From Desulfobacterales bacterium (GTDB taxonomy: Bacteria; Desulfobacterota; Desulfobacteria; Desulfobacterales; UBA11574), in assembly GCA_030145595.1 (NCBI GenBank), contig JAQYVG010000182.1:1-6849 (forward strand): 6,849 nucleotides of DNA, read 5' to 3'. Every line of letters begins with the position of its first letter. Position 1 is the first letter of the stretch. The position numbers were made by a program, and so were the translations under genes. Positions 1-5,818 of this stretch are shown piece after piece. The notes under the pieces are model-generated. The model did no database searches. It saw nothing but the letters and a program-made list of their open reading frames with translations, and was not told where the DNA came from.

Positions 1-1
1 A

Positions 2-337
2 GCAGGACATGATATTACCCATGGCACTAATGATATTGAATATCAGCTGGAATTTTTACCACAGAGCGATGCTTTCTATCGTTTTCAGGGCAAGTTGGGT
101 GAGTCCCGGAGATTGCCCGGGCGGGACGGCCCTCCGGGTGCCGATTACAATACTATCCCGGCGTTAAAACCAAAAGCGACGGCCCTGGTGACCTTCTACA
201 GGCGCAAAGATGACATGGAGTTTATGGAATTGCTGAAAAAATGGGAAGGCTCGGTAAAGTCAGTGCCCGGGCCCGAAATACTTAAAAGATATACCTATCG
301 CTTTATTGAGGATTTACGGTCGGTATCGAACAATTAG
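2..337 (+). CDS. C-terminal part of an unrecognised protein (5' end outside window)
   Basis: The frame is open from the first full codon at position 2 to the TAG at 335-337, so at least 111 residues of a longer protein are present. An internal TTG at 95 could be taken for a start, but it has no convincing ribosome binding site and the frame continues upstream, so I treat the gene as truncated by the window. The visible part is hydrophilic with no membrane segment. It has a Gly/Pro-rich turn region (GRDGPPGADYN), then a stretch that looks beta-rich (TALVTFYRR), then a charged helical C-terminus. I recognise no family. Its stop codon overlaps the GGGAGG ribosome binding site of the next gene, which starts 13 bases later, so the two are very probably co-transcribed and perhaps translationally coupled. 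Confidence 0.75.
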   Translation, partial: AGHDITHGTNDIEYQLEFLPQSDAFYRFQGKLGESRRLPGRDGPPGADYNTIPALKPKATALVTFYRRKDDMEFMELLKKWEGSVKSVPGPEILKRYTYRFIEDLRSVSNN

Positions 338-349
338 GGAGGAAAAGAC

Positions 350-988
350 ATGAAATTTGATAAAATATCTCCGGCATATCTTATTCAGAGAATTGGAAAG
401 GCCGCAAAATTTTTAAAAGTTAAAAAAACAATCAGACTGCTTATACCTTTTTCTTTGGTGATATTTATTTTTTTGGCGGCTGCTGAACTTTCCCTTAGTG
501 AGGAAGTGGATCACCTGGCGCCCATGGGGGTAGTCAGGATGAAAAAAATGCTTGATGCTCCCGATTTTAATCTTTCCGATTTAGAGGGGGATAAATGGAG
601 CTTGGATGATTTTAAAGGTAAGTTCGTCATGTTGAATTTCTGGGCCACTTGGTGACCTTACTGCGACAAAGAGAGGTCCTCTCTGGAAAAAATCCACCAG
701 CTTTACAAAGAAAAAGGCATGGTTGTTGTGGCCATTTCTATCGACCGGGGCAGCAATAAAAAAGTGAGAAAGTTAGTGAAAGATTATGTGAGTCGGAGAA
801 AACTGACTTTTCCCAATTTGCTGGATCCCAAGGCGGCCACTGCTACACAATATCGCGTGCGCGGAGTCCCGATGAGTTTTTTCATAAACCCTCAAGGGAA
901 GGTTGTGGCCGCAGCCAGCGGTTATCGAAATTGGGATAGCCAAGAAGCCCACAAGATGTTCCAGCAGTTGCTGTCTGGAGCAAACTAG
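350..988 (+). CDS. Selenocysteine-containing TlpA/thioredoxin-like thiol:disulfide oxidoreductase (UGA = Sec102)
   Basis: This is one 212-residue protein if the in-frame TGA at 653-655 (codon 102) is read as selenocysteine. Upstream of the TGA: a basic N-terminus, a hydrophobic signal or anchor segment (about 30-46), the AhpC/TlpA lead-in (APDFNLSDLEG, then W-S-L-DDFKGK) and the strand VMLNFWATW. The frame resumes with P-Y-C, giving W-U-P-Y-C where the family has W-C-x-x-C. The rest of the thioredoxin fold follows: helix 106-122, strand VVVAISID (125-132), the cis-proline motif G-V-P (172-174), then MSFFINPQGKVV. Length is normal for a membrane-anchored TlpA/ResA-like protein. The ATG at 350 has GGGAGG at 337-342. 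Likely role: reducing or exchanging disulfides on the outer face of the membrane, possibly for cytochrome maturation; the substrate is unknown. Sec in CxxC-type redox sites is established for Desulfobacterota thioredoxin-fold proteins. The alternative is a Cys-to-stop mutation (TGC/TGT to TGA), but the downstream half is intact and a SECIS-like hairpin is in place. Confidence 0.88.
653..684 (+). promoter_or_regulatory. Sec UGA codon plus bacterial SECIS-like stem-loop
   Basis: The UGA is at 653-655. A hairpin with arms AGAGA (670-674) and TCTCT (680-684) encloses the loop GGTCC (675-679); G675 and C679 could add a sixth pair. The loop bases GGUC lie at +20 to +23 after the UGA. In E. coli fdhF, the reference SelB-binding hairpin, GGUC lies at +19 to +22. 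A G in the first two loop positions and a short perfect upper stem are the known requirements for bacterial SECIS elements. The hairpin lies inside the coding sequence, as expected in bacteria. The lower stem is not obvious by eye. Confidence 0.8.
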
Positions 989-1128
989 ACAGATATTCAG
1001 CTCCGATGTGTTTTAAGGTTAAAAAGTGCTTCAAAATCCATGGAACGCTGCTCAAAGCGTTGGCCTTAGATGTACCTCTCTTAAACAGCCTCTTTAGAAA
1101 AACAGAATATTGCCGGTATGATCAAACC

Positions 1129-1156
1129 TTGACAAAATGCCACAATGTAGTATTTT
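1129..1156 (+). promoter_or_regulatory. Candidate sigma-70 promoter in the 989-1238 gap
   Basis: A perfect -35 box TTGACA (1129-1134) is followed after 16 bases by TATTTT (1151-1156, 4 of 6 matches to TATAAT). It sits about 80 bases upstream of the ATG at 1239, so it could drive the 99-residue membrane protein and the cytochrome b genes downstream. The rest of this 250-base gap holds a 6-bp inverted repeat (AACGCT 1044-1049, AGCGTT 1056-1061) without a U-tract, so no convincing terminator, and no gene I would support. Confidence 0.4.
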
Positions 1157-1238
1157 ACCCTAAGGTTACATGGGTTGCAATGATAGATGCTCTGCCCGCA
1201 ACTAGTTTTATTGATTAAAATAACAGGCTGGCAATCAA

Positions 1239-1538
1239 ATGAATAGAATATCTTTTAACAGAAAAAAGGTTTTGATTTTCAATTCGGTTACCATGATACT
1301 TTTATGTACCCTTTTTGTTGTGGTCTTTGCGCCCTTGTGCCTTTTCTCACACCATGATGCTGATATTGATACCAGCGACAATTGTCTATTTTCAGCCCAT
1401 TCCTTTACCTATCAAGAGGATGGTCTGTCAGCGTTTTTCATATTACCTTTTCTGGGAGTATTCTTCTTGATATCAAATCTCATTATCCCGGAAGGGTTAA
1501 CTTTATCTCCCTATCGACCTCCACGACTTCACTTCTAA
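1239..1538 (+). CDS. Small two-helix membrane protein with a Cys/His/Asp cluster, unknown function
   Basis: The protein has 99 residues. A basic N-terminus (NRKK, 7-10) leads into a hydrophobic helix (about 12-33). A short loop then carries C34, H38, H39, D40, D42, D44, C49 and H54, followed by a second helix (about 63-83) and a C-terminus rich in Arg and Pro (YRPPRLHF). The general layout (helix, His/Cys-rich loop, helix, R-x-P-P tail) recalls short DUF2946-like membrane proteins often found next to metal-transport genes; that is a resemblance from memory, not a match I can prove. The loop could bind a metal ion. The ribosome binding site is poor (GGCTGG at 1227-1232), so translation may be weak. 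It lies 143 bases before the cytochrome b gene on the same strand and may share its transcript. A chance ORF is possible but less likely, given the clean membrane topology. Confidence 0.55.
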   Translation: MNRISFNRKKVLIFNSVTMILLCTLFVVVFAPLCLFSHHDADIDTSDNCLFSAHSFTYQEDGLSAFFILPFLGVFFLISNLIIPEGLTLSPYRPPRLHF

Positions 1539-1681
1539 ATTTCTACTATTTTAGTTCATCCACTTTCCGGCTATTGACGAGAGCTTTTTGACCAGATCGG
1601 CAATGAACCTTATTTGCAGGAAAAAATCGCTCAATTTAGATTAAAGTCTCAGCATTAATATTCCTATATAAGGAGTTAACA

Positions 1682-2707
1682 ATGTCAAAATGGAAAAAAT
1701 GGCGGGAGGCAATCGGTCTTGCCGCCTTAGATTATCCTGTTCCCACCCATGCCAATTCTTTTTGGTGCTCTCTTGGGGGGGTCACACTGTTTTGTTTCTC
1801 TGTGACTATAGTCACCGGGATAATACTGACTCAATTTTACAACCCTGCACCACAGATAGCCCATGCAAGCGTCCGTTATATCAGCGCCGCAACCGGGCTT
1901 AAGTTTGTGCGTTCCCTGCATCACTGGAGTGCAAATTTAGGTTTCATGCTGCTGATTGCCCACATGCTGCGGGTTATGTTTAGCGGCGCCTTTCGGCCTC
2001 CCCGAGTCATCACATATTTAGCTGGATTGGCATTGTTATTTGTCGTTTTCCAGACTTTTTTTACGGGTACAGTGCTTAAGTGGGATCAGGAGGGCTACGA
2101 AGCCATGGAGCATTTCGTGGCTGTAAACAAGTTGCTTGGCCCTTTGGGTGCCGTGTTTCAGGAAGATTTTACCCTGTCAACATCCATGCTGGCCCGCATG
2201 TACGGTTTGCATGTGGGAGGTTTGCCCCTGCTGCTGTTTTTGTTGATTGTTGTACATCTTTTTTACGTAAAACACTTCGGTATTGCACCAAAACCTTTCC
2301 AGAGCCAAGCAGACTACCAGTCCAGCTTGTCGCAGGGAGCAACTTTTAGCCGACATTCAATAGGGCTTTTAAAGTACGGCTCGGTGTTGCTGATTATCCT
2401 GCTTGGTTTGGCCTTTTTCTTTCAGCCGGGCTTACTTGATGCGCCCAAACCCGGAATTGAAGTGACCAAGCCACCATGGTTGTTCTGGATTTTCTATCCA
2501 ATCGAGTCTGCCATGGGTATCTCCGGAATTTTGGTGGGGTCGGCGGTATTGTGCGCAGGTTTTCTCCTTATTCCAGTATTGGGAATGACTATTAAAGATG
2601 AGAAAAAGTTTTTTAGGGTAGTCAAGGTGCTGGTTGTCATAGGGTTGATTGTGTGGATAGCCCTTATGGCCAAAACTTATTTTTCGCCGGTAATGCAACA
2701 CATATAA
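1682..2707 (+). CDS. Cytochrome b (fused b6/subunit IV type), quinol-oxidising membrane subunit
   Basis: The protein has 341 residues and seven predicted helices (about 32-52, 82-101, 109-130, 178-198, 228-247, 284-302, 313-331), matching cytochrome b6 (four) plus subunit IV (three) in one chain. Probable b-heme ligands are H80 and H94 on helix B and H177 and H192 on helix D. The 15-residue step on helix D is the b6-type spacing; mitochondrial-type cytochrome b has 14. Helix B and the loop after it (VRSLHHWSAN, then LRVMFSGAFRPPR) closely follow b6, as does WDQEGY (134-139). The quinol-site PEWY motif of subunit IV appears as P-P-W-L (264-267), followed by FYPIE. It should move electrons from quinol across the membrane, but no Rieske or cytochrome c gene is in the window, so its partners are unknown. 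The ATG at 1682 is preceded by AGGAG (1671-1675). The small exported protein at 2729 follows by 21 bases, suggesting one operon. Confidence 0.9.
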   Translation: MSKWKKWREAIGLAALDYPVPTHANSFWCSLGGVTLFCFSVTIVTGIILTQFYNPAPQIAHASVRYISAATGLKFVRSLHHWSANLGFMLLIAHMLRVMFSGAFRPPRVITYLAGLALLFVVFQTFFTGTVLKWDQEGYEAMEHFVAVNKLLGPLGAVFQEDFTLSTSMLARMYGLHVGGLPLLLFLLIVVHLFYVKHFGIAPKPFQSQADYQSSLSQGATFSRHSIGLLKYGSVLLIILLGLAFFFQPGLLDAPKPGIEVTKPPWLFWIFYPIESAMGISGILVGSAVLCAGFLLIPVLGMTIKDEKKFFRVVKVLVVIGLIVWIALMAKTYFSPVMQHI

Positions 2708-2728
2708 TGAAACAACGGAGGTAAAAAT

Positions 2729-3085
2729 ATGAATAAGAAGAAAGTATTCAACTTTGTACTCGCGATATTTATAGCATTTTGGTTTGCTTGCTCCGTATCA
2801 ACTTTTGTATGGGCTCACGGTGAAGGAACCAAGATCGTTCCGGAATCGCTTACCGTCAAGGCAGGTTCGGAATTGAAAGTAACGGTCAACGGACTTGTCG
2901 GCGCCAAAACAGCTTCCTTTAAGCTCACGGGGATGACCGGGAAGTTTGAACTGGGCGAGTTCCCCATTACAAGTGACGATTTCACTCAGGTAATACCGAT
3001 ACCGGCAGATTTGCCACCGGGCAGCTATCGGCTGACCGTCGAAGGAGGTGAGAAAAGCGCAAAAGTTGTAATTAACATTAACTGA
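2729..3085 (+). CDS. Small exported beta-rich protein with predicted N-terminal His (CopC/Ig-like)
   Basis: The protein has 118 residues: a signal peptide (basic MNKKK, hydrophobic 8-28, likely cleavage at VWA|HGE after residue 29) and an 89-residue mature domain. The mature part looks like a single beta-sandwich, with strands such as SLTVKAGSELKVTV, TASFKL, TQVIPI and GSYRLTVEGG, and ends in a strand (AKVVININ). The alternating pattern and the P-P-G-S-Y-R-L-T-V turn are typical of CopC- or Ig-like periplasmic domains, but the mature part has no Cys, one His (the predicted first residue) and one Met-containing loop (GMTG), so classical CopC copper sites are not evident. The start is secured by GGAGGT (2717-2722). 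It lies 21 bases after the cytochrome b gene and is probably co-expressed with it; a role as an accessory or metal-binding partner is inference. Confidence 0.75.
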   Translation: MNKKKVFNFVLAIFIAFWFACSVSTFVWAHGEGTKIVPESLTVKAGSELKVTVNGLVGAKTASFKLTGMTGKFELGEFPITSDDFTQVIPIPADLPPGSYRLTVEGGEKSAKVVININ

Positions 3086-3240
3086 ATCGAAATCCAGCGG
3101 ATAAAAGCCAATATCGGCATTTACAATTGGGGCGTATGTCTGTCGCCATTAAATTTTATGGTAGATCATATGCCCTGATTGTGAATTAGTTATAAAACCT
3201 CATATTTGGCTAAATTCGAATTTCATATGTAGCCCCTCCT

Positions 3241-5133
3241 TCACTGCAGCCCAACCTTGCGAAGTGCACTCACTATAAGATCAAGATCAGATTGATTTTT
3301 ATAGGGCCATTTTTTTGTAATATGCTTTATGGAAAATTCGGGATTTAACTTGAGAACTTCTGCGGCAGCAGCACGTGCTTCTTCTTCACGGCCCAATAAG
3401 CTATAAGCAGCTGTTAGACTAATATTTGTAAGGAGATCATGTGGGTTGCTATGGAGTACTTTCTTAAATTCTTCGATTGCCTCTTCATACTTCCCTAAAT
3501 GCATATAGTTCATCCCTAACATCAACAGGAAGCGCTTTGGAGGTATAGGGTCGAGACGCAGGGCCTTTTTAAGCGACGCAATGGACTCCTCGTGTTTGCC
3601 AGCATAGTGTAAAACACGTGATAAATAACCAAGGCATTGAGCCGAATTGGGCGCCAATTCGATAGCCTGCTCTCCTTCGGCAATGGCCTTTGCATACTGC
3701 CTCTTCATTAAATAGAGTTGGCCCAGTAAGGCATGCGCAGGGCCGTCAAAGTCATCAAGCATGATGGCCTTTTGCGATTTTTCAAAGGCTTGCGCTAAAG
3801 ACTCCTCAGGGGACTTACTCGAACCAAGATGGATATCAAACAAGTGGGTCCAAGCCAGAAGTCTGTACGCTTCCGCATAGGCCGGATCCAAAGCAATGGC
3901 TTCTTTGCCCATTTGCTGGGCCTGAGCATTAGCCTCTTTGTTGGAATGCCTAAAATGGTCAATCCCATGCAAGACTTTTATATAGGCCTCAAGATTATTC
4001 GTGCCTTTAACCATCATACGAGCCATTTCCCCGTATTCCAGTTTCACATCCAGAACTCCCAAAACCTTCATTGTGATTTCAGCTTGTATGGTGAATATGT
4101 CTTCCAAATTCCGATCATAACTTTCGGACCACAAGAGATTCCCTGTTATCGCATCAATCAATTGGGCAGAGACCCTCAGCCTGCCGCCTGATTTCTGGAC
4201 GCTGCCTTCCAATACATACCGAACCCCAAATTCTTCGCTCACTTGCTGAGCCTTTACCGGCTTGCCCTTGTAAGTGAATGTCGAGTTTCGGGCAATAACG
4301 AACATCTCTGATATTTTAGAAAAGGCCGTAATAATATGTTCACTTATCCCGTCCGCAAGATAATCCTGGTGGGGGTCTTCGCTCATGTTTTCGAACGGCA
4401 GCACGGCAATTGAGGGCTTATCGGGAAGTGGAAAGGTCATCCTTTCTTCAGAGGCGACCTCTACAGGGGTTGAAGGATGCAAGTAATATTCCCAGATCGC
4501 TAAACTCCCCGCCACGACTATGAACAATATCACACCTGTTAGAGTTGCCCGCCGCCGCCACTTCGCCTCGGCGCTTTTTTCACCGAAGACCTTGCCGGCT
4601 GCCTCGGGCTCCATGAGAACTCGATAGATCCGCACCGGCTCAGCGATGTTCTTAACGCGGTGCTCTCCCAGATATTCATAACCCAGAGTTAGCTTGTTCT
4701 TCACTTGATCATAGACACTTCTCGAAATGCAAATACCACCCGGATCGGCAAAGTTCTCCACCCGGGCGGCTACATTTACTCCATCGCCATAGATTCGTTC
4801 ACCCTCTTGGATTACATCCCCAAGGTTAATTCCAATGCGAAACTCCATCCTGCGGTTTTCGGGTAGTTTAGCGTTCCTATTCTTAAGCTCCTCTTGGGCC
4901 TCTACGGTACTCCGCACCGCATCGACAACACTGGAAAATTCAGCCAGTATGTTGTCGCCAGGAGAATCAACAACCCGGCCCCTATTCTTTTGTATGACTG
5001 TGGCGATTAATTCTCGATAGGTAGTTAGGGTTCGGACGGTCGCCTCCTCATCCTCGCCCATGAGGCGACTATAGCCCTTGACATCAGCACTGAGGATAGC
5101 GGCGAGCTTACGTTTGAAGTCCTGTGTGGCCAT
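3241..5133 (-). CDS. Class III nucleotide cyclase with transmembrane helix, TolB-like domain and TPR repeats
   Basis: The protein has 630 residues. The cyclase domain spans about 8-172, with metal-binding D16 (SADVKGYS) and D60 (SPGDN), the transition-state pair N120 and R124 (GVNVAARVE), and closing strand VKNIAEPVRIYRV. One membrane helix (about 197-216) follows, then a TolB/FlgO-like domain from about 238 (PSIAVLPFENMS through LWSESYDR) and TPR-type helices from about 400 to 600 (for example ALDPAYAEAYRLLAW, AIELAPNSAQCLGYL, HLGKYEEAIEEFKKVL). This layout is common in Proteobacteria and Desulfobacterota; the cyclase would lie in the cytoplasm and the TolB-TPR part outside the inner membrane, suggesting an envelope-sensing signal protein that makes a cyclic nucleotide. 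By eye alignment, the usual Lys/Asp pair that selects ATP is replaced by D56 and R113, so the product is uncertain. Transcription converges on the exported-protein gene ending at 3085. The start ATG (5131-5133) has AAGGGA upstream with long spacing, a weak ribosome site. Confidence 0.9.
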   Translation of the reverse strand: MATQDFKRKLAAILSADVKGYSRLMGEDEEATVRTLTTYRELIATVIQKNRGRVVDSPGDNILAEFSSVVDAVRSTVEAQEELKNRNAKLPENRRMEFRIGINLGDVIQEGERIYGDGVNVAARVENFADPGGICISRSVYDQVKNKLTLGYEYLGEHRVKNIAEPVRIYRVLMEPEAAGKVFGEKSAEAKWRRRATLTGVILFIVVAGSLAIWEYYLHPSTPVEVASEERMTFPLPDKPSIAVLPFENMSEDPHQDYLADGISEHIITAFSKISEMFVIARNSTFTYKGKPVKAQQVSEEFGVRYVLEGSVQKSGGRLRVSAQLIDAITGNLLWSESYDRNLEDIFTIQAEITMKVLGVLDVKLEYGEMARMMVKGTNNLEAYIKVLHGIDHFRHSNKEANAQAQQMGKEAIALDPAYAEAYRLLAWTHLFDIHLGSSKSPEESLAQAFEKSQKAIMLDDFDGPAHALLGQLYLMKRQYAKAIAEGEQAIELAPNSAQCLGYLSRVLHYAGKHEESIASLKKALRLDPIPPKRFLLMLGMNYMHLGKYEEAIEEFKKVLHSNPHDLLTNISLTAAYSLLGREEEARAAAAEVLKLNPEFSIKHITKKWPYKNQSDLDLIVSALRKVGLQ

Positions 5134-5245
5134 GGGTTATCCATCCCTTAAGAAGATTTGAAAGTGCCGGAATAAAGCAAATGGGGATATTAATAAAAAA
5201 ATGAGAGCATTAACTAATTTTGCATCTAATTCAATAATTTATTAA

Positions 5246-5274
5246 TAAATATCCTTTTTGACTAACTGTGTCAA
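5246..5274 (-). promoter_or_regulatory. Candidate sigma-70 promoter for the cyclase gene
   Basis: On the minus strand a perfect TTGACA (5274-5269) is followed by 17 bases and TATTTA (5251-5246, 3 of 6 matches). It would start transcription a little over 100 bases upstream of the cyclase ATG. The -35 box lies within an inverted repeat, so a repressor or activator could act here. Confidence 0.3.
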
Positions 5275-5275
5275 A
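5257..5275. repeat. Inverted repeat TTTGAC-N7-GTCAAA, possible operator
   Basis: Two perfect 6-base arms (5257-5262 and 5270-5275) with a 7-base centre cover 19 bases, a size typical of dimeric regulator sites. A related pair, TTGAC-N9-GTCAA, occurs at 5352-5370. CRP/FNR-family regulators of Desulfobacterota such as HcpR use TTGAC/GTCAA half-sites, but as I recall with a shorter centre, so the regulator is not assigned. Confidence 0.35.
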
Positions 5276-5351
5276 TCAAATAACAAAATCTTTTAAAGTG
5301 ACAAAATTGAAACAGGACAATCCTTCATTGACAAAATGAATCCGGCATAGC

Positions 5352-5380
5352 TTGACATACAATTGGTCAATTACCATATT
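5352..5380 (+). promoter_or_regulatory. Candidate sigma-70 promoter for the 5439-6439 gene pair
   Basis: A perfect TTGACA (5352-5357), a 17-base spacer and CATATT (5375-5380, 4 of 6) would give a leader of roughly 50 bases. The spacer contains AATTG-GT-CAATT (5361-5372), and the -35 box forms a TTGAC-N9-GTCAA pair with it, so a bound regulator would overlap polymerase. A better -10-like GATAAT lies at 5383-5388 but is too far from this -35. Confidence 0.4.
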
Positions 5381-5438
5381 AAGATAATATCGAAAAGAGT
5401 CCTATAGCTGAATTTGTTATCTCCCTAAAGGAGGGCTT

Positions 5439-5810
5439 ATGAATATGCTTTTAAAATCATATATTACCTCGAAGTGCTTCACTATCTTTATTATTTTGAT
5501 ATTGATTATTTCACTGACTATTTCACTGACATTTGCCCACGGTCCCAAGAGTCACGGCGGGTCCGAATTTTCAGCCTTGCAGGCTGCTAAAAAAGGTATT
5601 ACACTGTATGATCGGCTGGTAGCATCCGGCAAGCTTAAAGGGCCCTGGGAAACGGATCTGACTAATATCGAAGTATTCTCGCGCCAAAAAAGAAGCCAAA
5701 AAAGAGAGCTTGTTGTCAAATTCAGTCGCACCAAAGGTGAACCTCAATCGGTTTATATTTTTTTTACTGATAAAGGGGAGTACAGCGGCTCAAATTTTAC
5801 CGGAACTTAA
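5439..5810 (+). CDS. Small exported protein with N-terminal HGxxxHG motif (DUF6488-like)
   Basis: The protein has 123 residues: a signal peptide with a long hydrophobic core (13-31) and probable cleavage at TFA|HGP after residue 33, then a roughly 90-residue mature domain. The mature form begins HGPKSHGG, then a helix (FSALQAAKKGITLYDRLVASG), a W-E-x-D turn, beta strands (RELVVKFSR, SVYIFFTDKG) and an ending close to S-N-F-T-G. This pattern resembles the short periplasmic proteins I know as DUF6488, which are uncharacterised; the name is from memory. Two histidines near the mature N-terminus could bind a metal. AAAGGAGG (5427-5434) serves the ATG at 5439 (4-base spacing) or the in-frame ATG at 5445 (10-base spacing). 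The next gene begins 8 bases after the stop, so they form an operon. The signal-peptide core contains a 12-base tandem duplication. Confidence 0.7.
   Translation: MNMLLKSYITSKCFTIFIILILIISLTISLTFAHGPKSHGGSEFSALQAAKKGITLYDRLVASGKLKGPWETDLTNIEVFSRQKRSQKRELVVKFSRTKGEPQSVYIFFTDKGEYSGSNFTGT
5507..5530 (+). repeat. 12-bp perfect tandem duplication inside a signal peptide
   Basis: TATTTCACTGAC occurs twice head to tail (5507-5518, 5519-5530). Being four codons long, it keeps the frame and doubles I-S-L-T in the hydrophobic core of the exported protein's signal peptide. Confidence 0.9.
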
Positions 5811-5818
5811 AGGCTTAG

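Larger units (their letters stand above)
5134..5438. promoter_or_regulatory. AT-rich divergent regulatory region
   Basis: This 305-base gene-free stretch separates the leftward cyclase gene from the rightward pair at 5439. It holds no ORF I would support. It contains candidate promoters for both directions and repeated TTGAC/GTCAA words, listed separately, and ends with a strong ribosome binding site (AAAGGAGG, 5427-5434) that can weakly pair with CTCC at 5421-5424. Confidence 0.6.

Noticed and set aside
103..127. GTCCCG/CGGGAC stem in the first gene
   Set aside because: It lies inside coding sequence in a GC-rich Gly/Pro codon stretch and needs no other explanation.
350..655. A 101-residue protein ending at TGA, with a second separate gene at 719-988
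   Set aside because: Both are in the same frame, together make one complete thioredoxin fold, and the TGA sits on the catalytic Cys with a SECIS-like hairpin after it; the ATG at 719 lies mid-fold and has no ribosome site.
1044..1061. Hairpin AACGCT-N6-AGCGTT as a terminator after the selenoprotein gene
   Set aside because: The stem is only 6 bp and is followed by GGCCTTA, not a T run.
1006..1218. A 70-residue plus-strand ORF
   Set aside because: It has no ribosome binding site, no recognisable domain or topology, and spans a likely promoter (1129-1156); it looks like chance.
3083..3175. Possible second Sec readthrough: the frame stays open for 30 codons after the TGA at 3083-3085
   Set aside because: The beta-sandwich domain is complete at the stop, the following residues show no redox motif or fold, and no stem-loop with a G-starting loop is evident at the right distance.
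3212..3223. 12-bp perfect palindrome AAATTCGAATTT between convergent genes
   Set aside because: It is AT-rich, has no loop or U-tract suited to a terminator and no link to a promoter; such palindromes occur by chance in AT-rich gaps.
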